The notes under the pieces: generated by a model
Databases searched by the model: none
What the model saw: the letters and a program-made list of their open reading frames with translations, nothing else
Told to the model about the DNA's origin: nothing
Shown: positions 1 through 5,115 of the stretch, one piece after another
How the letters are laid out: each line of letters begins with the position of its first letter
Numbering within the stretch: position 1 is the first letter of the stretch
From: an uncultured Bacteroidales bacterium
GTDB lineage: Bacteria > Bacteroidota > Bacteroidia > Bacteroidales > WCHB1-69
Direction: 5' to 3'
Length of the DNA: 5,115 nt
NCBI GenBank assembly: GCA_937892025.1
Contig: CALAVA010000064.1
Span: 1-5,115, forward strand
Position numbers and translations under genes: made by a program

Positions 1-1
1 A

Positions 2-394
2 TCTTTGTTTTCGCTACAAAACATCAATAATATGAACAAAGGTACACTTTTAATCGGACAGACGGAAGTGGCAGACTCCAAAATGGCTTTCACGGCTTCA
101 AATCATAGATTCAACGATCATCACGCTCTTTCCCAACCTTATCTTCAAGGAGGTGGGACGGCCTCCAAAGACAAGCAAGAATAAAGGCGATATAAAGGCA
201 CATGCCAACATACACGCAAACGAGGGAGTCCCGTCTGACATCAAGTACACTTCCGCCACCACAAACGATAGTTTCATGCTCAAGCCGTCCAATTACTCTT
301 CAGGAGACATCCTTACATTGACAAGGCTTACTTTTTCAAAAATAAGTACGCAATGCCTATTTATCGGTATCATTTGTTGCTTTTCAGCTTTTAG
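2..394 (+). pseudogene. Decayed IS4-family transposase fragment (two frameshifts, 5' part outside window)
   Basis: This is a relic of a DDE transposase resembling the IS4-family elements of Bacteroides. The best segment is read from about 87 to 320 and contains LQIIDST, then VGRPPKTSKNKG, then HANEGVPSDIKYTSATTNDSFMLKPSNY. DST (Asp codon 108-110) matches the usual first catalytic aspartate. Two single-base frame changes break the gene. The upstream part (GQTEVADSKMA) is in the frame of position 2 and must shift near 86-88 to join LSRLQIIDST. The second-Asp motif (family D-R/K-A/G-Y) is present as DKAY at 320-331, but only in the frame of position 2, so another base has been lost near 318-320. 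After about 331 I no longer recognise the family; that frame stops at 392-394. The third catalytic residue and the C-terminal half are missing, so it should be inactive. The GTG-started open frame 153-407 is only part of this relic. The family call is from memory of conserved motifs. Confidence 0.75.
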
Positions 395-427
395 CGGACA
401 ACAATAAAAAAAATATCATTATTATAC

Positions 428-452
428 AAAAGCCCCCTAATTGGTGGTTTTT
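428..452 (-). terminator. Probable intrinsic terminator of the minus-strand lipoprotein genes
   Basis: An AAAAGCCCCC arm and a GGTGGTTTTT arm flank a 5-base loop TAATT, forming a 10-pair stem with one internal mismatch and one imperfect pair. It lies just past the stop codon of the minus-strand lipoprotein gene (458). On the minus strand the stem ends in CTTTT, so it fits a terminator for that strand. Because both arms end in A/T runs it may also stop readthrough from the transposase relic on the other side. Confidence 0.6.
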
Positions 453-457
453 GTGTT

Positions 458-907
458 TTATTTGTCATAATGATTAACGGAAAGAACCTTTTGGTTTTTA
501 ATGTGAAAAAGTAAAGGTTCTAATTGGGGAATTCCATATTGATTTAATATTTTTGCATTTCCACACAAACAAGACACTTTGTGATTGTATTGTAGCATGT
601 TATTGATTTCCTTTTGATTGTCTAATAAAACATACAAATTATCTCCTTTGTCTGATATAACATATTTTGCAATTGTGTCTAATGGTGTTATTCTGCATGT
701 TTTACAGATATTTATTGTGCGAAATGTTAATAACCAATAATCGTTATGTTTTATTTCATTATTATGATATTTGTATAAATAATCCATCAATAGTTTTTCT
801 TCTGTATAAATATCAGAGTGTTCTTGTTCTACTATTGGTTTTTCTGTTTGATTATTACAAGCCAATATGAAAAAAGCAGAAATAAAAACCAATAATATCT
901 TATTCAT
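458..907 (-). CDS. Small thioredoxin-like lipoprotein with CKTC motif
   Basis: The product is 149 residues. It begins with a lipoprotein signal peptide: MNK, a hydrophobic stretch, and lipobox ILAC with the lipidated Cys at residue 17. It is therefore expected to be exported and anchored in the inner or outer membrane. After a short charged linker comes a predicted strand (YWLLTFR, about 57-63), then CKTC at residues 68-71 and a likely helix. This is the order expected at the redox centre of a thioredoxin fold. Later, YGIPQLEPLLFHIKNQKVLSV (about 124-144) resembles the late thioredoxin strands with the proline before the last hairpin. A second close cysteine pair, CLC, is at 113-115. The protein is too short and diverged for a confident family name, and the redox role is inference. 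Its ATG overlaps the end of the upstream gene by 8 bases, so the two are probably translationally coupled and work together outside the cytoplasm. Confidence 0.7.
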   Translation of the reverse strand: MNKILLVFISAFFILACNNQTEKPIVEQEHSDIYTEEKLLMDYLYKYHNNEIKHNDYWLLTFRTINICKTCRITPLDTIAKYVISDKGDNLYVLLDNQKEINNMLQYNHKVSCLCGNAKILNQYGIPQLEPLLFHIKNQKVLSVNHYDK

Positions 908-2024
908 AATTAAAGTTCAGTGTATAAATTATGGTGTTGCCGTTTTGTTGAGAAGCACTATAAAGTCCTTTTGAGGTAACAAAATAAGCATGTCGATATT
1001 CTTTTGGGGAGAAGCACACATCTCCAATGATATTAAATTTTTTATCAATCAAGGTTACGCCATAGCATACATCGTCCCAAGTGTTAAAAAATCCCTCTTC
1101 GTTTTTTAAAGGAATATCTTTCTTAAAAAAGCGATAATATAATCCCTTATATTTATCATAAAGAAAATTAGTATAATAAAAATTCACCAATGATTGTCGT
1201 CCGATAAAATTTGACCATGAAATTTGTGCTACACTTGTTGTATCCAATTGCGGTAAAGGTTTGTAATTTTCATTATAGAGATATAGAGAATCTAATGTAT
1301 TTGTTTTTATATCAAAAAGCATTAGTATAGGGGAGGTTGAAAAAGCATATGCAAAAGTATCTTTATTGGATGCAAGCATGACCAAATTTGAGGGCAAAAA
1401 AGTATAGTCTTTTAGATAAGAATCACTCACTTCAAAAGGATATTTTATAGGAATTATTCTTAATCCTTTTTCTATGGAATATTCTGCCACCATTTCAACA
1501 TCACCATTATAAGTTCGTTCTTCATTGTTATAATTGACAAAACGTAGTGGCAATGTACGCCTATTTCTATCCCATTGCAAATGGTTCATACACAAAGCAT
1601 CTAAAATATAGCCATCACCCGATAGGGGAAAAATATGAATGATAGTATCATTTTTCATATCTAAAAAATTGAGTGATTGCTTGCTTATTGCTATAATTGT
1701 GTCCAAATTGACCAATATCCATTGAGATACCTCACTATTACAATCAATAGTAGCGGCAAAAGCAGATGGAATTTTTAAATAAGTATAAAAATTAAGGATT
1801 GCATTTTCATCAATTTTATAAACAAACAAAGAGTCATTTTTTATTGGTTTGCAATAGAAATAAATACCACTACTATCTTCCCAAAAATCTTTGTATGTAT
1901 AGGTGGGAATATTTGTTATAGTATCTCTTGTGATTTTATATTCAATAGAAGATTTTTTCTGTGATTGACAAGAAAACAACAGATTACACATTACAATAAC
2001 AGCAAAAAAGGAATTGGTTTTCAT
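900..2024 (-). CDS. DUF4221-like beta-propeller lipoprotein
   Basis: The product is 374 residues with a lipoprotein signal peptide: MKTNSFF, a hydrophobic core, and lipobox LFSC with Cys19. The mature part is made of many short beta-rich segments separated by turns (for example LFVYKIDEN, IIHIFPLSGDGYI, ILMLFDIKTNTLDSLYL), as expected of a six-bladed propeller. The C-terminal part has the pattern KYKGLYYRFFKKDI, then a segment describing the current value (VTLIDKKFNIIGDVCF), then a closing strand (AYFVTSKGLYSA). I associate this pattern and length with the DUF4221 family of Bacteroidetes lipoproteins, whose function is unknown. There is no catalytic motif. It precedes and overlaps the thioredoxin-like lipoprotein gene. 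A 95-base gap separates it from nhaD upstream, and I see neither a clear terminator nor a TAnnTTTG box in that gap, so co-transcription from nhaD is possible but unproven. The family assignment is from memory of sequence patterns. Confidence 0.75.
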   Translation of the reverse strand: MKTNSFFAVIVMCNLLFSCQSQKKSSIEYKITRDTITNIPTYTYKDFWEDSSGIYFYCKPIKNDSLFVYKIDENAILNFYTYLKIPSAFAATIDCNSEVSQWILVNLDTIIAISKQSLNFLDMKNDTIIHIFPLSGDGYILDALCMNHLQWDRNRRTLPLRFVNYNNEERTYNGDVEMVAEYSIEKGLRIIPIKYPFEVSDSYLKDYTFLPSNLVMLASNKDTFAYAFSTSPILMLFDIKTNTLDSLYLYNENYKPLPQLDTTSVAQISWSNFIGRQSLVNFYYTNFLYDKYKGLYYRFFKKDIPLKNEEGFFNTWDDVCYGVTLIDKKFNIIGDVCFSPKEYRHAYFVTSKGLYSASQQNGNTIIYTLNFNYE

Positions 2025-2119
2025 GTCTTTTAGATTTATTTCAAGAGAGTTATTCTTCTGCTATATCATATAATGTTTGTGGTCTTGTTTTCAATTATTT
2101 TATTATCATCATTTAGTTA

Positions 2120-3481
2120 TTATAAATGGAAAATAAAATATTGGGCAATAAAAGTTACAGCACCAGCTAAATAACCAATCAATACCAACCAAGATATTTT
2201 TTTGAGATACCAGATAAAATCGATTTTTTCCAAGCCCATAGCCGCCACACCTGCTGCAGAGCCTATTATCAAAAGGCTACCACCTGTGCCAGCACAGTAA
2301 GCCAAAAATTCCCAAAAATAGTGATTCATCTCAAAGTTATACATACCCATTACCCCTGCCACCAATGGAACATTATCCACAATAGACGATAGCACACCAA
2401 TTATTCCACTGATAAGAAAATATTTACTATTATCCGCTAAATTTATTTTATCTAACGATTGGGAGAGCAAGGTCAAATGTCCACAAACTTGCAAGGCTGC
2501 TACTGCCAACAGAATACCCAAGAAGAACATAATGCTTGGCGTATCTATTTTACGTATGATAGTAGAAACTTTGAAATGTTCGGTATCGTCATCTTCTTCT
2601 CTAATATATTTGGTGTTTATCAATTCTGTAGTTACCCATAATATGCCCAAGGCTCCCAACATACCTACATAAGGTGGTAGATGGGTGATAGTTTTGAAAA
2701 TAGGTACACAAAGCAATAGACCTATGCCTAATATTAAGATGAAAAAACTTACTCTTCTCGGCATAGTCAATTCTTCCACTTGTATCATTATGGTTCCCGA
2801 AGGACGTGAAAAATGTCCTTTGGTTGTAATGGTCAATATAATTAGAGGTACAACTAATGAAACCAAACTAGCAAGGAATGTTTTGATAATAATATTTCCG
2901 GCACTCACTTGTCCTCCAACCCACAGCATAATGGTTGTAACATCACCAATTGGCGACCATGCACCACCTGCATTAGCTGCAATTACAATTACAGATGCAA
3001 AGAGCCATCTGTCTTCTTTTTCTGCAACCAATTTTCTCAATAAGGTTACCATGACAATGGTTGTAGTCATATTGTCCAATACAGCAGACATAAAAAATGC
3101 CAATATGCTTAATATCCACATGAATTTCACCTTGGAGGTGGTTCGTATCTTGTCGGTTATTATTTTAAAACCACCATAAGTGTCAATGAGTTCAACAATA
3201 GTCATTGCCCCTAATAAGAAAAACAATATTTCAGAAATTTCGCCTAAATGGTGGAGTAATTCGTGTTTGGTTACATGCCCGACAAAATCCCCATCAGCGT
3301 TATATTGTGCAAACAACTCCGGTAAAACAGCACCTTCTTGAGCGATAATCAATATGGTCCATAATATCACGCCTAACAATAGGGCAGTGGCAGATTTGTT
3401 GATTTTTAACGGATGTTCAAAGGCTATCATACAATAACCTAAAATAAAAACAAGAATAATGATAAAAAATGTCGAATTCAT
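2120..3481 (-). CDS. nhaD: NhaD-type Na+/H+ antiporter
   Basis: This is an inner-membrane sodium/proton antiporter of the NhaD family (ion transporter superfamily, same fold group as ArsB and CitMHS). From the ATG at 3481 it has 453 residues, with about a dozen hydrophobic segments. Family hallmarks are present in both halves: AVLDNMTTTIVMV (DNMTT at about 136-140), the loop GGAWSPIGDVTT (about 172-183), VDNVPLVAGV (about 368-377) and GTGGSLLIIGSAAG (about 398-411). The buried aspartates in the DNMT and DNVP repeats are the expected ion-binding sites. A longer reading from a TTG at 3514 is possible but unlikely, because that TTG lies inside the -7 promoter element. The ATG gives a short leader of about 25 bases. 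The gene is divergent from a sodium-pumping decarboxylase operon, so a role in returning or exporting Na+ within the same sodium cycle is a reasonable inference. No key residue looks missing. Confidence 0.95.
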   Translation of the reverse strand: MNSTFFIIILVFILGYCMIAFEHPLKINKSATALLLGVILWTILIIAQEGAVLPELFAQYNADGDFVGHVTKHELLHHLGEISEILFFLLGAMTIVELIDTYGGFKIITDKIRTTSKVKFMWILSILAFFMSAVLDNMTTTIVMVTLLRKLVAEKEDRWLFASVIVIAANAGGAWSPIGDVTTIMLWVGGQVSAGNIIIKTFLASLVSLVVPLIILTITTKGHFSRPSGTIMIQVEELTMPRRVSFFILILGIGLLLCVPIFKTITHLPPYVGMLGALGILWVTTELINTKYIREEDDDTEHFKVSTIIRKIDTPSIMFFLGILLAVAALQVCGHLTLLSQSLDKINLADNSKYFLISGIIGVLSSIVDNVPLVAGVMGMYNFEMNHYFWEFLAYCAGTGGSLLIIGSAAGVAAMGLEKIDFIWYLKKISWLVLIGYLAGAVTFIAQYFIFHL

Positions 3482-3511
3482 TAAGTGTATTATTTTTTTG
3501 TTTATGCTATG

Positions 3512-3519
3512 CAAAAGTA
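3512..3519 (-). promoter_or_regulatory. Bacteroidetes -7 promoter element for nhaD
   Basis: Read on the minus strand this is TACTTTTG, an exact match to the Bacteroidetes sigma-70 -7 consensus TAnnTTTG. Transcription would begin around 3505-3508, giving a leader of about 25 bases before the ATG at 3481. I see no well-placed -33 TTTG upstream, only T-rich sequence. The box contains the alternative TTG start at 3514, which is why that start is rejected. Confidence 0.65.
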
Positions 3520-3659
3520 TAAAAAAATGTAATGTGGATATTTATTTTCTAAAAAAATATATCGTGTAACGCAAAGAAAATTAAATACTAAAGATAAAAA
3601 AATATCCATATAGGAAAAATAAATCATATCAAGCACTCTCTTTATTTGGAAAAAAGTTT

Positions 3660-3667
3660 TATCTTTG
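3660..3667 (+). promoter_or_regulatory. Bacteroidetes -7 promoter element for the decarboxylase operon
   Basis: TATCTTTG is an exact match to TAnnTTTG and is followed by CAC, a common start region in this phylum. The expected transcription start is near 3672, leaving a leader of about 58 bases before the ATG at 3730. A TTTG lies at 3645-3648, but only 11 bases upstream, which is shorter than the roughly 19-base spacing usual for a -33 element. The leader begins with an inverted repeat, TTCTTAA (3673-3679) and TTAAGAA (3697-3703), that could form a 5' stem-loop. Confidence 0.7.
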
Positions 3668-3729
3668 CACCATTCTTAATCTTGGGTTTTATTTTTTTAA
3701 GAACTTTAAAATAAAGACGTTATAATAAA

Positions 3730-4623
3730 ATGAGAACATATTTTTGGAAATATTTTAGTGTTTTTTTATTGTTTGCGATGATGAGTCATGTTTATGCACA
3801 AGGCATAAAAAGTGTTCGTTTTAATGAAATAATGCTCAACAATCAAAACAATTATCAAGATGAATTTGGGGATAGAAATGCTTGGGTTGAAATTTTTAAC
3901 AGTGGTTATTCCACTATTAATGTAGGGGGGTGTTATTTGACAAATGACCCTGAAAATCCGACAAAATATCGTATTCCTAAGGGTTTGCCCAATACCATTT
4001 TGGCTCCTCGTTCTTATGCAACATTTATTTTTTCTGGCAATAGCGACAGAGGCGTTTTTCAAGTCGGTTTCCGTTTGGATTCTGTCGGTTATTTGGCTTT
4101 GTATGACCAAAGTGGCAAATTTTTGATAGATAGTTTTTCGTATGCTTATCCAGAAATGCCAGCAGATATTTCTTTCGGTATATATGAAAACGATAAAACA
4201 CATCAGTGGCAACAAATGGAAGAACCTTCACCAAATATGGTGAATTATAATGTGATAGAAAAAACACGTGCAGAAAAATTTTATGAAAACGATAGACATG
4301 GTTTTGTGATTACACTTACCATTATGTCGGTAGTGTTTTTGGCTCTATTATTATTGGCAATTATTTTCACTTTCACAGGCAAATTTTTCAAGAAACAAGC
4401 AGGAAAATCCCAACAACCCAAACAACAACAAACAGATTTGCCTGCTCCTATCAAACCTTTAGCTGACAATAATGATGATGATATGCCTGCAATTGCTATG
4501 ACATTGCATCTCTATTTTGACAATCAACATGAGGTTGAACAGACGGGTTTCTATCTCAATCCACAGCATGGACAATCACCTTGGGGTGCAAAGGCTTTGA
4601 ATTTTAGACAATTACCAAAATAA
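3730..4623 (+). CDS. oadG: Lamin-tail/OadG fusion: gamma subunit of a sodium-pumping decarboxylase
   Basis: The product has 297 residues and three parts. Residues 1-23 are a signal peptide ending VYA before Gln24. Residues about 27-158 resemble a lamin-tail domain, a small immunoglobulin-like beta-sandwich: VRFNEIMLNN near the start, then WVEIFNSG, GGCYLTNDP, ILAPRSYATFIFSG and DSFSY. A single membrane span follows at about 191-217. A Lys/Gln/Pro-rich linker then leads to the cytoplasmic tail AIAMTLHLYFDN, ending PWGAKALNFRQLPK, which matches the C-terminal region of Bacteroidetes OadG-type proteins. In the oxaloacetate and methylmalonyl-CoA decarboxylase pumps, gamma subunits anchor and assemble the complex at the membrane. 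The lamin-tail part would face the periplasm, and its function is not known to me. The start is chosen because the signal peptide follows at once and a promoter lies upstream. The biotin subunit follows after 26 bases, clearly in the same operon. The alpha subunit gene is not upstream, where it often sits. Confidence 0.88.
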   Translation: MRTYFWKYFSVFLLFAMMSHVYAQGIKSVRFNEIMLNNQNNYQDEFGDRNAWVEIFNSGYSTINVGGCYLTNDPENPTKYRIPKGLPNTILAPRSYATFIFSGNSDRGVFQVGFRLDSVGYLALYDQSGKFLIDSFSYAYPEMPADISFGIYENDKTHQWQQMEEPSPNMVNYNVIEKTRAEKFYENDRHGFVITLTIMSVVFLALLLLAIIFTFTGKFFKKQAGKSQQPKQQQTDLPAPIKPLADNNDDDMPAIAMTLHLYFDNQHEVEQTGFYLNPQHGQSPWGAKALNFRQLPK

Positions 4624-4649
4624 AATAGTATATAAGTAGTATAAATCAA

Positions 4650-5115
4650 ATGAAAGAATATAAATTTAAAATTGGTGAAAAAAGTTATACGACTTCGGTT
4701 GCAGAAGTAGAAGACAATAAAGTAACCGTTATCGTCAATGGAAAAAATTATCAAGTAGAATTAGATGAGTCCATGCAGGTAGAGCCGACCATATCCAAAC
4801 CGCAGGCACCACCTGTTGTCGCTCCTGCAGTGGCCCCAGCAGTACAGTCGGCTCCAGCAGGCAACACTCAAGGAAAACCATTAAAATCACCACTTCCAGG
4901 TGTTGTATTGGATATCAATGTCAATGTGGGGGATACCATATCTACAGGTCAAAAAGTGATGCTCTTAGAGGCCATGAAAATGGAAAACAACATTGCCGCA
5001 GAGCAGGACGGAGAGGTCACGGGCATCTGCGTGAAGCCCGGCGACAGCGTTCTCGAGGGAACGGTGATGCTCACGATAGGGAAGCGGCGCACCGCCGTGC
5101 AGATTATAAACGCCC
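4650..5115 (+). CDS. Biotin carboxyl carrier subunit of a sodium-pumping decarboxylase (no stop in window)
   Basis: This is the biotinylated carrier that shuttles the carboxyl group from the carboxyltransferase (alpha) to the membrane decarboxylase (beta). It starts at ATG 4650 with MKEYKFKIGEKSYTTSV, the usual N-terminal beta region of these Bacteroidetes proteins. A flexible Ala/Pro hinge follows (residues about 51-71), then the biotinyl domain from KSPLPGVV at residue 79. The biotinylation motif EAMKMEN is at 107-113, with the modified Lys110 encoded at 4977-4979. The domain closes normally with GDSVLEG and LTIG at residue 144, where the family usually ends. Here the frame continues with KRRTAVQIINA to the window edge without a stop. 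From about 4986 the DNA is GC-rich, unlike everything before it, so the last third of the protein may come from another source. Methylmalonyl-CoA versus oxaloacetate specificity cannot be decided from this subunit. Confidence 0.88.
   Translation, partial: MKEYKFKIGEKSYTTSVAEVEDNKVTVIVNGKNYQVELDESMQVEPTISKPQAPPVVAPAVAPAVQSAPAGNTQGKPLKSPLPGVVLDINVNVGDTISTGQKVMLLEAMKMENNIAAEQDGEVTGICVKPGDSVLEGTVMLTIGKRRTAVQIINA
4986..5115. other. GC-rich tract with foreign composition (possible recombination joint or assembly chimera)
   Basis: Counting G+C in 4981-5040 gives 36 of 60, and in 5041-5100 gives 40 of 60. The genes to the left are AT-rich, with long A/T runs and A/T-ending codons. Codons change to GCC, GTC, ACG, GGC, ATC, TGC, CCC, CGC and CTC within the same reading frame. 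The change begins just after the conserved biotinylation motif, a place where unrelated copies of this gene share DNA identity. The reading frame and domain fold stay intact across the change. Confidence 0.75.

Noticed and set aside
34..186. Small + strand frame of 50 codons starting MNKGTLLIG
   Set aside because: Its front part is the upstream frame of the broken transposase, and the rest is out-of-frame reading of the same relic, so it is not a separate gene.
98..292. Minus-strand open frame of 64 codons over the left end
   Set aside because: It is antisense to the transposase relic, where the + strand reading has recognisable IS4 motifs. The frame has no family features beyond chance hydrophobic stretches.
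2025..2119. Possible separate promoter or terminator between nhaD and the DUF4221-like gene
   Set aside because: I looked for TAnnTTTG on the minus strand and for a stable hairpin with a T run and saw neither; the stretch is simply AT-rich.
2685..3179. 164-codon + strand frame inside nhaD
   Set aside because: It is fully antisense to the well-supported antiporter gene and has no promoter or family signature. It is explained by nhaD codon structure.
3766..4215. 149-codon minus-strand frame opposite the OadG gene
   Set aside because: It is antisense to a gene with a clear signal peptide, lamin-tail domain and OadG tail. No independent support was seen.
4551..4754. Minus-strand frame of 67 codons across the OadG/biotin carrier junction
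   Set aside because: It covers the end of one well-supported gene, the 26-base gap and the start of the next. Its Phe/Ile-rich content is simply the complement of AT-rich Lys/Asn codons.
4800..4860. Repeated CCAGCAG/GCTCCTGCAG-like units as a possible DNA repeat
   Set aside because: They encode the Ala/Pro hinge typical of biotin carrier proteins, so the repetition follows from the protein.

Overview
The window looks like a chromosomal piece of an AT-rich member of the Bacteroidetes, probably a Bacteroidales species. Several signs point that way. Two intergenic promoter elements match the Bacteroidetes -7 consensus TAnnTTTG exactly. There are no strong Shine-Dalgarno sequences. There is a pair of surface lipoproteins of a type common in Bacteroides relatives. 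The OadG-type pump subunit carries a lamin-tail domain, an arrangement I know mainly from this phylum. The left edge also holds a decayed IS4-type transposase resembling Bacteroides IS4 elements.

Layout from left to right. Positions 1-394 hold a frameshifted relic of an IS4-family transposase on the + strand. A hairpin at 428-452 is a likely terminator for the minus-strand genes. On the minus strand, read from right to left, come nhaD (Na+/H+ antiporter, 3481-2120), a DUF4221-like beta-propeller lipoprotein (2024-900) and, overlapping it by 8 bases, a small thioredoxin-like lipoprotein with a CKTC motif (907-458). A 248-base divergent intergenic region (3482-3729) carries one promoter for nhaD and one for the + strand operon. 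That operon contains a signal-peptide/lamin-tail/OadG gamma subunit (3730-4623) and, 26 bases later, the biotin carboxyl carrier subunit (4650 to the window end) of a sodium-pumping decarboxylase.

The core biology is a sodium cycle. The biotin-dependent decarboxylase complex (probably methylmalonyl-CoA or oxaloacetate decarboxylase) exports Na+, and NhaD exchanges Na+ for H+ at the same membrane. The two units are divergently transcribed from one intergenic region. The carboxyltransferase (alpha) gene is not upstream of the gamma gene, where it usually sits, and the beta subunit would lie beyond the right edge.

The most striking anomaly is at the right end. Shortly after the biotinyl-lysine codon (4977-4979) base composition jumps from AT-rich to about 63% GC (4981-5100), and the frame runs past the point where the family normally stops. 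This looks like a recombination joint or an assembly chimera inside a conserved motif. I found no CRISPR array, tRNA or rRNA, and no evidence of a wholly new defence or mobile system.
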